A stretch of DNA of 64,000 nt. Origin: Alistipes sp. Lineage in GTDB: Bacteria > Bacteroidota > Bacteroidia > Bacteroidales > Rikenellaceae. Location of the stretch: contig JAGBEH010000002.1 of NCBI GenBank assembly GCA_017937125.1, positions 1 through 64,000 on the forward strand, read 5' to 3'. The notes under the pieces were generated by a model. It did not search any database and was not told where the DNA came from. It was given only the letters and a program-made list of their open reading frames with translations. The stretch's first letter is position 1. Every line of letters begins with the position of its first letter. Below, in pieces: positions 35,745 through 45,203 of the stretch. Position numbers and translations under genes: made by a program.

Positions 35745-37562
35745 ATGAAACGATTGACGGTTGCAATAATGTCGGCGATGTTATGCACGATGCCGACGGC
35801 ACTGGCGCATAACGGTAAACTGACCGTAAAACGCAATTATTCGGGTAAATACGGCTATGCCGACGATTCGGGTAAGATCGTGATACCTTACAAATACGAT
35901 TTTGCGGACGGGTTCGCGGACGGCGTGGCGCGCGTGCGTGTGAAAACATCGTTCGGGCTTATCGACGAACGCGGGCACGAGGTTGTGCCGATGCAGTATT
36001 CCAATATTTATCCGTTCAGGGACGGGCTGGCCGTAGTTGCGAAAGACGGCCGCAGCGGATATATAGACCGTACGGGCACGATAGTCATTCCGTTACGCTA
36101 CGACCAGTGTTTCAATTTCGAGAACGGTGCGGGTGTGGTGATGACGGACAAGAAATACGGTGTAGTCGATCGCACGGGGCGCGAGGTCGTGCCGTGCGAG
36201 TTCGACTCGTCGCAGGAGGCGATGCTCCGTTATCGCAAGAGCTTTTCGTATTTCGCACGCGATTATGTCGAACAGCGCATACGCGACTGGCAGCAGAAGG
36301 GTATGTACGAAAAGACGGCGGACTGGCGTGCTCGCGTGAACAACGAAACGCGCAGTCTCAAGATCGCCGAGCTGACGAAGGAGGCCGAAACCATATATAT
36401 CGAACGCAATACGGAGTATCCGTCGCTGTCGATCGGCGGCTATGATGCCGATAACGAGGTGTATATGATCACGTCCGAGACTCTGGGCAATATGCTGGTT
36501 CCCGTGCCTATCGCCGAGGCCGAGAACTTCTCGAAGCGATGGAACAAGGTGAGGGTTTATCCGCGCTATTTTATAGAGAACGATTTCGTGGCGCCTGCTG
36601 AGGTGATGTTCGCTTTTCCCGGGGGCAAGATCTACAAGTACAGCAATCGGGCGTCGTTGAACTACACCGTGGCGCAGGTGGACTATAATTTCGACCCGAT
36701 AGAAATAAATGTCGCCGACAGCGGCGAACCGCAGGCGGGCGGCAGACAAAACATATCTACCGTGAACGTATCCGTCGGCAAGTCCGATGTCGATACGGAT
36801 ATTCCCGTTACGCGGGCGCGTAACGAAAACACGTTCGCCGTGATTATCGCCAACGAGAACTACAAGCGTGTGGATAATGTGGAGTTCGCACGGAATGACG
36901 GGGAAATTTTCCGCAGGTATTGCGTCGAGACGCTCGGGCTTCCGCAGTCGAACGTGGAGTATTATCCCGATGCGACGAAGAACGATATGCTGGCCGCGTT
37001 GGAGTGGCTCGCGGGAGTATCGAAACACTATAACGGCAAAGCGAATATAATTCTCTATTACGTCGGCCACGGAATACCCGACGAGGCGACGGGCGACGCC
37101 TATCTGCTGCCGTCGGACGGCATAGGGAACAATACCTCTACGGCCTGCAAATTGTCGCGTATATACGACGCTCTGGGCGGTATGTCGGCAAATATGGTGT
37201 CGGTATTTCTGGATGCCTGCTTCTCGGGCGCCCAGAGGGACGGTTCGACGCTCGTGGCGGCTCGCGGCGTGGCGCTCAAGTCCAAAGAGTCGGCTCCGAA
37301 AGGGAATATGATAGTATTCTCGGCGGCGACGGGCACGCAGACGGCGTATCCGTATCGCGAGCAGCAGCACGGACTGTTCACCTATTATCTGCTGAAGAAA
37401 CTGAAGGAGACTAACGGCAATGCAACGCTCGGCGAATTGGGCGAGTACGTAGCCGACGAGGTGGGACGCCGCTCGATTGTCGTGAACAAGAAGGAGCAGA
37501 CCCCGACGGTTACGGTCTCCCCGCTGATGGCGACGAACTGGAAAACCAAGCGGTTGAAGTAA
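35745..37562 (+). CDS. Exported WG-repeat protein with C-terminal caspase-like peptidase (C14)
   Basis: 605 residues. Signal peptide (MKRLTVAIMSAMLCTMPTAL). Four WG-type repeats lie at about 32-155: KYGYADDSGKIVIP, FGLIDERGHEVVP, SGYIDRTGTIVIP, KYGVVDRTGREVVP. A linker domain of unknown type follows to about 355. From 360 (NENTFAVIIANENYK) comes a caspase fold with the catalytic dyad visible: YYVGHGIPDE (His442) and FLDACFSGA (Cys492). Such peptidases cut after basic or acidic residues; specificity is not predictable. The gene is followed after 12 bp by a transglutaminase-like protein gene. Probably periplasmic or surface-exposed. Confidence 0.88.
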   Translation: MKRLTVAIMSAMLCTMPTALAHNGKLTVKRNYSGKYGYADDSGKIVIPYKYDFADGFADGVARVRVKTSFGLIDERGHEVVPMQYSNIYPFRDGLAVVAKDGRSGYIDRTGTIVIPLRYDQCFNFENGAGVVMTDKKYGVVDRTGREVVPCEFDSSQEAMLRYRKSFSYFARDYVEQRIRDWQQKGMYEKTADWRARVNNETRSLKIAELTKEAETIYIERNTEYPSLSIGGYDADNEVYMITSETLGNMLVPVPIAEAENFSKRWNKVRVYPRYFIENDFVAPAEVMFAFPGGKIYKYSNRASLNYTVAQVDYNFDPIEINVADSGEPQAGGRQNISTVNVSVGKSDVDTDIPVTRARNENTFAVIIANENYKRVDNVEFARNDGEIFRRYCVETLGLPQSNVEYYPDATKNDMLAALEWLAGVSKHYNGKANIILYYVGHGIPDEATGDAYLLPSDGIGNNTSTACKLSRIYDALGGMSANMVSVFLDACFSGAQRDGSTLVAARGVALKSKESAPKGNMIVFSAATGTQTAYPYREQQHGLFTYYLLKKLKETNGNATLGELGEYVADEVGRRSIVVNKKEQTPTVTVSPLMATNWKTKRLK

Positions 37563-37574
37563 AACGGAACGGAT

Positions 37575-39164
37575 ATGAGACGGGTGCTTATCGCAATATT
37601 TTTGACCGCATCGGCGGTGGCGTCGGCATCGGCGCAGGAGGATTTGTTCGAACGATACGAAGCGTTCAAACGGCAGGCGCAACGCGAATACGGCGATTTC
37701 CGCAGTAAGGCGAATGCCGAGTACGCCGAATTTATGCGCAAGGCGTGGGCGAAGTTCGAGGCGGAACCCGCCTTGCCTGCTCCCGTAAAGCCGAAACCTC
37801 CCGTGCAACCGCAGGCGAACCCGACGGATGTGCCGCAAACGCGCGAATTGTCGTACGGCGAGGTGGTAAAACCGACTCCCGACGTACCGCAGCCGCAGCC
37901 TGTCGAGCCTGTTGCAGTATCGCCTGTCGGTCCTGCGCCTGCGATTGCCGCAGCCCCGACCGCAATCGCTCCTTCGCCGACAACCCGTGTCCCGCAATTG
38001 AATACGGCACCTGCGGCCGCTCCTCGATCCGATACGGCTCCCGTCGGGCCGACCCCCGTTCCCCGACAATCGGCCCCTGACGGGCACGATACGGCGTTCG
38101 ATTTCTACGGGACATCCTGCGTCGTCCGTATGCCTGCCTGTGCGCTCCCGCGCCTTGCCGATGCAGGCGAGGCAGGTGTATCGCGTATGTGGACGGAACT
38201 GTCGGACAGCCGTTACGACATCGCAATAGCCGATTGCCTGCATTTGCGCGAGACATTGTCGCTGTGCGATTGGGGTTATCTGCAATTAGTCGGGATGTTT
38301 GCCGAAAAGTGCTATGGCGCGCATTGCAACGAATCGGTTGTAATGCAGACGTACATAATGGCGCAATCGGGTTATAAGGTGCGTCTCGCGCGATCGGAAG
38401 ACCGATTGACGATGTTGCTGCCGTCGGAAAACGAGATCTGGAACTACTCGTTCATACGCTTAGACGACTGCAAATATTACATTCTCGACAAGACTTTGCG
38501 CGGCAAGGGATTCGCCGTGTGCGACATACCGTTCCCGGGGGAGAGGTTCGCATCGCTCTATATGCGTCGCCGACCTCGTTTCGCAATGTCGCCTGTCGGT
38601 GAACGGCAATTCCGCTCGAAGCGTTATCCGCAACTCGCAGTGACGGTAGCGCCCAACCGTAATCTTTTGGATTTCTACAATAACTATCCGCTCTCCAACG
38701 ACTGGGATATGTATGCGCTGGCATCGCTCGACGAAGCGACCGAGGCGATGTTGTATCCTGCTCTGCGCAACGCCGTTGCAGGTAAAAGCAAGCGGGAGGC
38801 GGCAGATATTCTGATAGATTTCGTCCAGACGGCGTTCGAGTATAAGACCGATCCCGAGCAGTTCGGATACGAACGCCCGCTCTTCGGCGACGAGACGTTC
38901 TACTATCCCTACAGCGACTGTGAAGACCGTTCGATCCTGTATTCGATACTCGTTCGCGAACTCCTCGGGCTGGATGCGGCGCTCATCGCCTATCCCAACC
39001 ATCTCGCTACGGCCGTATGCTTCGGCGACGATGCGCAAGGCGACTATATCACGGTCGGCGGCCGCCGCTATACGGTCTGCGATCCGACATATATAGGCGC
39101 ATCGACGGGAATGACTATGCCCGATATGGACAACGCGCGGGCGACGGTGATTCTGTTGGAATAA
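37575..39164 (+). CDS. Exported proline-rich protein with transglutaminase-like domain
   Basis: 529 residues. Signal peptide (MRRVLIAIFLTASAVASASA), a helical charged segment (about 22-60), then a long Pro/Ala/Val/Thr linker (about 60-170). A globular middle part follows (FDFYGTSCVVRMP; CLHLRETLSLCDWGYLQLV). The end resembles transglutaminase/cysteine-protease folds: YPYSDCEDRSILYSILVREL (Cys449), YPNHLATAV (His476) and YTVCDPTYIG (Asp503) form a plausible Cys-His-Asp triad. It may cleave or crosslink peptides. It is coupled by a 12-bp gap to the caspase gene. No terminator is clear before the convergent rodA. Confidence 0.78.
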   Translation: MRRVLIAIFLTASAVASASAQEDLFERYEAFKRQAQREYGDFRSKANAEYAEFMRKAWAKFEAEPALPAPVKPKPPVQPQANPTDVPQTRELSYGEVVKPTPDVPQPQPVEPVAVSPVGPAPAIAAAPTAIAPSPTTRVPQLNTAPAAAPRSDTAPVGPTPVPRQSAPDGHDTAFDFYGTSCVVRMPACALPRLADAGEAGVSRMWTELSDSRYDIAIADCLHLRETLSLCDWGYLQLVGMFAEKCYGAHCNESVVMQTYIMAQSGYKVRLARSEDRLTMLLPSENEIWNYSFIRLDDCKYYILDKTLRGKGFAVCDIPFPGERFASLYMRRRPRFAMSPVGERQFRSKRYPQLAVTVAPNRNLLDFYNNYPLSNDWDMYALASLDEATEAMLYPALRNAVAGKSKREAADILIDFVQTAFEYKTDPEQFGYERPLFGDETFYYPYSDCEDRSILYSILVRELLGLDAALIAYPNHLATAVCFGDDAQGDYITVGGRRYTVCDPTYIGASTGMTMPDMDNARATVILLE

Positions 39165-39318
39165 TCCGACGAAAAATCCCTGCCTGAAACGCGGGGGTAT
39201 GTCGGCGTCGTAAACGCGGCTTTGCCGCGGGCAGTGCGACCTGCGGCAGCAAACCGAGTATATAATTGTCTGAACAATTTGCGGAAGACGGCGGAAAATG
39301 CCGTATTCGGACACACCG

Positions 39319-40758
39319 TCATCTGTATCTGTCTATCTGCTGGCGTGTCGAAGCGTCGAGATTGACGGCGATGAAGAGCATCACGGTGAAGGCTATGAGC
39401 GAAGAGCCGCCGTAGCTGACGAACGGCAGAGGAATACCCATAACGGGCATAAGTCCGATGGTCATACCCACGTTTACGAGTACGTGGAACAGCAGTATCG
39501 AGGCCACGCAGTAGCAGTACACCCGCCCGAACGGCTCCTCGTGGCGGTCTCCCATCTTCATCAGGCGCAGGATAAGCGCGCATAGCAGTCCCAGTACGAC
39601 CAGTGCTCCCAAAAATCCCCACTCCTCGCCGATGGTGCAGAAGATGAAGTCGGTGTGTTTTTCGGGTACGAAGTTGTATTTTATCTGCGTGCCGTTCATA
39701 AGTCCTTTTCCCGTGAGACCTCCGGAGCCTATGGCGATTTTCGACTGATTGACATTGTATCCCGTGTCGCGCAGGTCGTCTACCAGCCCCAGAAAGTTGA
39801 GTATTCGGTTTTGCTGGTGCGGCTTGAGTATCGAGCTGAAGACGAAGTCGGCCGTGGGGAGGAAGATCATGGATGACAGAAACAGCGCGAGTATGACGAA
39901 TATGTTGCGCAGATTGCTGCGGTAGGCGTATATGGCGGCGACGATGACGGCGCACACGGACGTAATCAGCAGCGACCGGTAATACCCGATGCCCGTTTCG
40001 AACAATGACAATACCCCGTAAAGCACTATGGAGGTGAAGAATATGGCTGCGAGGAACATTATCCTGCTGCGCCACAGCCTGTTCATCATCGCTTCGGACA
40101 ACGTGAACAGCAGTATGAGCGAAATGAGCAGTACGGGCGGCGTGATGATGAACGAGACGATGAAGAGCAGTGCCACGAGCAGTACGGGAATGCAGAGCCA
40201 TTTGTTCAGCCCCTCGCGATAGAAGACGAAGAGGAATGAACCGAGTACTATGCCCGAGCCCGTGTCGTTCTGCAATATGATGATTGCCAGCGGCAGGATG
40301 AGTATAGCCGCCAGTCGGAACAGGTCGCCCGCCTTGTTTATCGAGAACGAATAGCCGCTCATCATACGCGCTACGGCGAGCGCTATGGCTATCTTGGCGA
40401 ATTCGACGGGTTGCACTCGTATGGACCCGAACTGGAACCACGCCTTGGCGCCGTTCACCTCCCTGCCGAACAGGAGTACGGCGACGAGCGCCAGTATGCC
40501 CAACAGATAGGCGGGGTATGCCAGCATATGGAAATAACGGCTGTCGAGCAGCATAATGACGAATGCCGTGGCCCACGCCGCTCCGACCCACACTATCTGC
40601 TTCATATAGAAGTGCGACATCGAAAATATGTCGGTGCTCGACTCGTCGAATGATGCGGACGTGATGCATATCGCACCGATAATCGTCAATGCGATATAAA
40701 TGGCTACGGTTTTGAAGTCTATGCCGTCGAATATGTCCGTCCGTCCGTTACTTTGCAT
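39319..40758 (-). CDS. rodA: Rod shape-determining glycosyltransferase RodA
   Basis: 479 residues with about ten to twelve membrane helices. SEDS motifs include FQFGSIRVQPVEFAKIAIAL, PLAIIILQNDTGSGIVLG and the end GIPLPFVSYGGSSLIAF. RodA polymerises lipid II glycans for cell elongation with PBP2. The start overlaps the mrdA stop by 11 bp. It is longer than the usual 370-420 residues because of an extended helical middle part, as in other Bacteroidota. Last gene of mreB-mreC-mreD-mrdA-rodA. Confidence 0.96.
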   Translation of the reverse strand: MQSNGRTDIFDGIDFKTVAIYIALTIIGAICITSASFDESSTDIFSMSHFYMKQIVWVGAAWATAFVIMLLDSRYFHMLAYPAYLLGILALVAVLLFGREVNGAKAWFQFGSIRVQPVEFAKIAIALAVARMMSGYSFSINKAGDLFRLAAILILPLAIIILQNDTGSGIVLGSFLFVFYREGLNKWLCIPVLLVALLFIVSFIITPPVLLISLILLFTLSEAMMNRLWRSRIMFLAAIFFTSIVLYGVLSLFETGIGYYRSLLITSVCAVIVAAIYAYRSNLRNIFVILALFLSSMIFLPTADFVFSSILKPHQQNRILNFLGLVDDLRDTGYNVNQSKIAIGSGGLTGKGLMNGTQIKYNFVPEKHTDFIFCTIGEEWGFLGALVVLGLLCALILRLMKMGDRHEEPFGRVYCYCVASILLFHVLVNVGMTIGLMPVMGIPLPFVSYGGSSLIAFTVMLFIAVNLDASTRQQIDRYR

Positions 40759-42574
40759 ATGCCGGATAGTAAATGTTCTTGTTTTTCACATAGTCGATCA
40801 TATTCTGACGCTTTACCTCGCCCGTAAGATAGAACTCTTCGAGCAGCGAGGCGATTGGCAGTGCCATCGAGGCGCCGAAACCTCCGTTCTCGACATATAC
40901 CGAGATGGCGATGCGCGGGTCGTTGCGCGGGGCGAACGACAGGAATGTCGAGTGGTCCGCGCCGTGCGGGTTCTGGGCCGTTCCCGTTTTTCCGCATACG
41001 TCGAGATCGGGCAGCGCCGCCAGACGCGATGTGCCGTCCACATTCACGCCGCGCCACATCCCTTCGACTATTGTCTCGAAATGCCGCGGATCGACCTTGG
41101 TGTAGTGCCGTTCGTAAAAGCGGCGGTCCAAAGAGTCCTCGCCTTCGATACTGCGTACGATGTGAGGTACGTAGTAATAGCCGCGGTTGGCGATTATGGC
41201 CGCGAGGTTGGCCATTTGCAGCGGCGTGCAGCCCAACTCTCCCTGCCCGATCGAGAGCGACAGCACGGTAAGCGAGTTCCACGACCCGCGATAGCGCTTG
41301 TCGTAGAATTTGCGGTCGGGGACATATCCGTTGCCTTCGCCCAGGAAGTCGGAGTCGAGGTTGCGGCCGAATCCGAAACTTTCGACATACTCTTCCCAGA
41401 CGTCGAACCCGTTTTTCACACCCCCGTATTTCGGGTTGTCGAGGATGTTGCGGAATACGTAGCAGAAATAGGCGTTGCACGACGTGGCGACCGCATAGTA
41501 CAGGTTCAGCGGCGAGGTGTGGGCGTGGCATTTCACGGTTATGGGACCTGCGCGATAACCGTTGTGGCACGAGTAGCAGTTGTTGGGCGAAAGGACGCCT
41601 TCTTGCAGGCCGATAAGACCCTGTACGAGTTTGAATGTCGATCCGGGGGGATATTTCGCCCGTACCGCGCGGTTGAACAACGGCTGCCGTTTGTTGTTGA
41701 GCATCTGCATATAGTTGTTGCCGCGGTTGCGCCCCACCAGCTCGTCGGGGTCGTAAGTCGGCGACGACACCATCATCAATATCTCTCCCGTCGAGGGCTC
41801 TATGGCTACGGCGGCTCCGACCTTGCCCTCCATAAGCTCCTCGGCGAAGAGTTGCAGGCGGGCATCTATGGTGCAGACTATCGAACGTCCGTGCTCCGGA
41901 ACGGTGTCGAACGCACCGTCCATATACGAGCCGCGTATGGCCCCGTATGCGTCGTGCTCCTCGATGCGCAACCCCTTTTTGCCTTTGAGTACATCCTCGT
42001 ACGCCGCCTCTACGCCCGTCATACCTATATAGTCGCCCGCATTATACGACGGATAGCGGCGCAGCATATCTTCGCTGACCTCGCCCACATAGCCCAACAG
42101 ATTGCCGCCCACCTTGCGCGGGTATTGGCGCGCCGTGCGGTAGACGGTGTAGAACCCTTGCAGGTTGCATTCGTCGAGCAGCAACTTGGATTCCTTGGAG
42201 ACATAGTTGAGGATGCGGCGCGGGGCACGCGGGTTCCTGCGTGCCGACTGCAATTCGCGTATGAGCTTTTCGCGGGTTATGCCGAGTATCTCGCAGACGC
42301 GCACCGTGTCGAATCCGCTCTTGGGCAGTTCGCGGTAGACTACCATAAAGTCGTAGCATTCGCGGCTCTGCACCAGATATTCGCCGTTGCGGTCGTAGAC
42401 TTCGCCGCGGGCGGGGTAGAGAACCACGTGGCGTATTATGTTGTTTCTGGCCATATCCTTGTACTTCGGGCTGAAGAGTTGGATGTATGCCAGACGCAGC
42501 ACGATCGCCCCGAAGATCAGAAATACGATCAGACGCAGGGTGGTTATTCTCGCCGGTTCGCCGCTCCTGCTCAT
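40748..42574 (-). CDS. mrdA: Penicillin-binding protein 2 (peptidoglycan DD-transpeptidase)
   Basis: 608 residues. One N-terminal membrane segment (TLRLIVFLIFGAIVLRLAYI), then the PBP dimerisation part. The transpeptidase has the active-site Ser in YPPGSTFKLVQ (SxxK), the SCN motif in VATSCNAYF, and KTGTAQNPHG. It crosslinks peptidoglycan during elongation with RodA. The start overlaps mreD by 4 bp (ATGA). Confidence 0.96.
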   Translation of the reverse strand: MSRSGEPARITTLRLIVFLIFGAIVLRLAYIQLFSPKYKDMARNNIIRHVVLYPARGEVYDRNGEYLVQSRECYDFMVVYRELPKSGFDTVRVCEILGITREKLIRELQSARRNPRAPRRILNYVSKESKLLLDECNLQGFYTVYRTARQYPRKVGGNLLGYVGEVSEDMLRRYPSYNAGDYIGMTGVEAAYEDVLKGKKGLRIEEHDAYGAIRGSYMDGAFDTVPEHGRSIVCTIDARLQLFAEELMEGKVGAAVAIEPSTGEILMMVSSPTYDPDELVGRNRGNNYMQMLNNKRQPLFNRAVRAKYPPGSTFKLVQGLIGLQEGVLSPNNCYSCHNGYRAGPITVKCHAHTSPLNLYYAVATSCNAYFCYVFRNILDNPKYGGVKNGFDVWEEYVESFGFGRNLDSDFLGEGNGYVPDRKFYDKRYRGSWNSLTVLSLSIGQGELGCTPLQMANLAAIIANRGYYYVPHIVRSIEGEDSLDRRFYERHYTKVDPRHFETIVEGMWRGVNVDGTSRLAALPDLDVCGKTGTAQNPHGADHSTFLSFAPRNDPRIAISVYVENGGFGASMALPIASLLEEFYLTGEVKRQNMIDYVKNKNIYYPAYAK

Positions 42575-43089
42575 AACGTAGATGCCGATTTATAGGTGAA
42601 CAGCCGCCCGAGCAGCCATATGAACAGCAGCGAGGCGAGAGTGCTGACCGTAAAGCGCAAAAGGGTGTAGACTATGTTCGTCGCCGAGAACACCTCGAAA
42701 AGGTTGAATACGGCGCCGTGAATTACGACCATCGCGGCGATGAACTCGAAAAACTGCCTGTTGCCCATTCGCTTCGGAGACGGTGCGCCTACCTCGCGCA
42801 GGCCGTCGCGGCCGACGATGAACGACAGCAGCGGGCGGCGCAGATAGGATACGGCCAGCGTCGCTATGGTGTTTAGTCCCGCCGTACCCATTGCGATATC
42901 CATCGTTACGCCCGTGACGAGTCCGCAGGCAAGGGTTGCTGCCGACGAGGTGTTTACGGGCAGCATAATGATGAATAACGTGTAGATCATCGGGGCGAAA
43001 AACACGCTCAGCGAGAGCCTGTCGAAGAAGAATATCTGAAACAGTATCGTAACGATAAATAGCAGTATGTACCTGATAGCGCTGAACAT
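42571..43089 (-). CDS. mreD: Rod shape-determining protein MreD
   Basis: 172 residues from the ATG at 43089; a TTG at 43101 would overlap the mreC stop and cannot be excluded. Five or six membrane helices, with charged stretches only at the termini. Sequence similarity to the family is weak, and the call rests on size, topology and position between mreC and mrdA. MreD is part of the elongasome. Confidence 0.9.
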   Translation of the reverse strand: MFSAIRYILLFIVTILFQIFFFDRLSLSVFFAPMIYTLFIIMLPVNTSSAATLACGLVTGVTMDIAMGTAGLNTIATLAVSYLRRPLLSFIVGRDGLREVGAPSPKRMGNRQFFEFIAAMVVIHGAVFNLFEVFSATNIVYTLLRFTVSTLASLLFIWLLGRLFTYKSASTL

Positions 43090-43097
43090 TCGTAACG

Positions 43098-43925
43098 TCA
43101 ATGTGTCGTTAGTTTTACATCCTCCTCCAACTGCATAACCTCGCCTTGTCCGATATTCTTTACCAGAAGGACGTTATGCAGCTTGGTGAAATCCGTCGCC
43201 AGACGCACCGTGGCCGTATAGGCGGTGTTGTCCTCTTTCATCCGGAAATCCTCGATTGTCCCGATCGGCAGATCCGCGGGAAAGTAGTGCGAGAAACCCG
43301 TCGTCACCACCTGCGCGCCGACTTCGATATTCGCATATTTCGACAGTTCGTACATCGTCACCTTGTGAGGGTTGTCGCTGCGCCATTCTATCGAACCCGA
43401 ATACCCGTCGCCGGCGATCTTGCCGCTCGTGCGGAACGATGTGTTCAGTACGGAGATGGCCACCGAATAGCGCTCCGAGCAGTCGAGGATATAGCCTACG
43501 ATCGCTCCCGACGGAGACAGTACGGCCATATCGTTCACCACCCCGTCGCGCAATCCGCGGTTCAGCGTTATGAAGTTGTGCGAGCGGTTTATGGAGTTCG
43601 ACACGACACGTGCGGGCATAAATTCGTATTGCAGCTCCGCGGGTTCGAACCCGACGTCTCCTGCCGCCTCGCGGCAGACCGTGAGCTGCTGTTCGAGTTC
43701 GGCTACGCGTGCCGTCAGAATCCTGTTCTCGCGAGCCAGCGAAAAATACTCGCCGAAACCCGAAATGACGCCGTGCACTCCTCCGAAGACCGAATTCGCC
43801 GAGGCGAGCAGTCTCGCTCGGGTATAGGGCGTCGAATGCGCATAATAATTTATGGCTGCGATTTCGAGAATGACGAACAAGATCGTTACGTAGCTGCGGC
43901 GTATGAACTCGATGAGCTTGTACAC
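43098..43925 (-). CDS. mreC: Rod shape-determining protein MreC
   Basis: 275 residues beginning with GTG. A short cytoplasmic start (YKLIEFIRRSY), one membrane helix, a coiled coil (about 60-90, ENRILTARVAELEQQL) and a beta-rich periplasmic domain (GLRDGVVNDMAVLSPSGAIV; VTTGFSHYFPADLPIGTIED) match MreC. It links MreB to the periplasmic synthesis enzymes. 71 bp downstream of mreB. Confidence 0.95.
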   Translation of the reverse strand: MYKLIEFIRRSYVTILFVILEIAAINYYAHSTPYTRARLLASANSVFGGVHGVISGFGEYFSLARENRILTARVAELEQQLTVCREAAGDVGFEPAELQYEFMPARVVSNSINRSHNFITLNRGLRDGVVNDMAVLSPSGAIVGYILDCSERYSVAISVLNTSFRTSGKIAGDGYSGSIEWRSDNPHKVTMYELSKYANIEVGAQVVTTGFSHYFPADLPIGTIEDFRMKEDNTAYTATVRLATDFTKLHNVLLVKNIGQGEVMQLEEDVKLTTH

Positions 43926-43996
43926 TTCCTTCGTGTCGGGTTTTTGCGAGGTGCGGCCGTTGCCGTACCTCCGTATTCTTCAAAAAAACGTGCGGG

Positions 43997-45016
43997 CTAT
44001 TTCATCAGGAACGAGAAACGGTCGATGTTCTTCAATGCGATGCCCGTTCCGCGGGCTATGGCGCGCAGCGGGTCTTCGGCTATGTGGAACGGCAGACCCG
44101 TCTTCTCCGACAGACGCTTGTCGAGACCCTTTATCAGGGCGCCGCCGCCTGCGAGATAAACTCCGTTCTTTACTATGTCGGCATAAAGCTCGGGCGGCAT
44201 ATTCTCGAGCACCTTCATCAGCGCGGCATCGAGCTTGACGAGCGATTTCTCGAGTGCGTACGCTATTTCGTTCGAGCTGAGCGATACGGTCTGCGGCAGT
44301 GCCGTAAGCATATTCGGACCCGTAATCACATAATCTTCGGGTTCGTCGTCGAGCTCGGGAACGGCTGCGCCGATAGAGCACTTTATCGCCTCGGCCGTAC
44401 GCTCGCCGATGCGGATGTTATGCTGCTGGCGCACGTAGTTCTGGATGTCGGCGGTGAAGACGTCGCCTGCGACATTGATCGACTCCGAACATACGATGCC
44501 GCCGAGCGATATGCAGGCGATTTCGGATGTTCCGCCGCCGATGTCGATGATGAGGTTGCCCTCGGGGGCTTCGACGTCGAGCCCCGCACCGAGTGCCGCA
44601 GCCATAGGTTCGAAAATCATATATACCTCGCGGGCGCCTGCGTGGTCGGCCGAGTCGCGCACCGCGCGGATCTCGACGTTGGTGGAGCCTGACGGTATGC
44701 AGATGACCATTCGCAGCGAGGGCGAGAAGAGACTGCCCGACGTGCGCACCTTGCGTATCATTCCGCGCAGCATCAGCTCCGTGGCATTGAAGTCGGCGAT
44801 CACGCCGTCTTTGAGCGGACGGATGGTCTTGATGTTCGGATTCGTCTTTTCGTGCATGCGGCGCGCCTCGTGACCTATGGCTATCAGCTTGTCGGAATGC
44901 ACGTCTACGGCCACGATGGACGGTTCATCGACTACTACCTTGTCGTTATGTATTATGAGGGTGTTGGCCGTACCCAAATCTATGGCCAATTCCTGCGTTA
45001 GAGAAAACAATCCCAT
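43997..45016 (-). CDS. mreB: Rod shape-determining actin homologue MreB
   Basis: 339 residues. Actin-family nucleotide motifs: AIDLGTANTLI (phosphate 1), NLIIDIGGGTSEIACISLGG (phosphate 2) and the adenosine motif GVYLAGGGALIKGLDKRL. It forms filaments that guide cell elongation. First gene of the mre/mrd/rod operon, with a -7 box about 105 bp upstream, so the leader is fairly long. Confidence 0.97.
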   Translation of the reverse strand: MGLFSLTQELAIDLGTANTLIIHNDKVVVDEPSIVAVDVHSDKLIAIGHEARRMHEKTNPNIKTIRPLKDGVIADFNATELMLRGMIRKVRTSGSLFSPSLRMVICIPSGSTNVEIRAVRDSADHAGAREVYMIFEPMAAALGAGLDVEAPEGNLIIDIGGGTSEIACISLGGIVCSESINVAGDVFTADIQNYVRQQHNIRIGERTAEAIKCSIGAAVPELDDEPEDYVITGPNMLTALPQTVSLSSNEIAYALEKSLVKLDAALMKVLENMPPELYADIVKNGVYLAGGGALIKGLDKRLSEKTGLPFHIAEDPLRAIARGTGIALKNIDRFSFLMK

Positions 45017-45119
45017 AATTTATCCCCTGATCGATTAAAAAGGTAAAAGTAATATTTTGAAAACCAAAGTATTGCATTGCAGAACGAACGCTCTCGCCCG
45101 ACAAGTGCACATACCTTTG

Positions 45120-45127
45120 CAAAGATA
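45120..45127 (-). promoter_or_regulatory. -7 box of the mreB operon
   Basis: TATCTTTG on the minus strand, exact TAnnTTTG match, in the mreB/gpsA divergent gap, 103 bp before the mreB ATG. No TTTG at the usual -33 spacing. Confidence 0.55.
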
Positions 45128-45173
45128 GGAAAAAGATGGATAATTTTCGTGCTTTTTTTCTGAATTTTTTCGC

Positions 45174-45181
45174 TATTTTTG
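45174..45181 (+). promoter_or_regulatory. -7 box of gpsA-pgi
   Basis: TATTTTTG, exact TAnnTTTG match, 22 bp before the gpsA ATG; the -33 region is T-rich (45153-45159) without a clean TTTG. Confidence 0.6.
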
Positions 45182-45203
45182 CGGTGCGAACAAATTGCCG
45201 ACT

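Noticed and set aside
39165..39318. tRNA or strong terminator between the transglutaminase-like gene and rodA
   Set aside because: Only a short GCGGC/GCCGC hairpin is seen, without a U-tract or cloverleaf.
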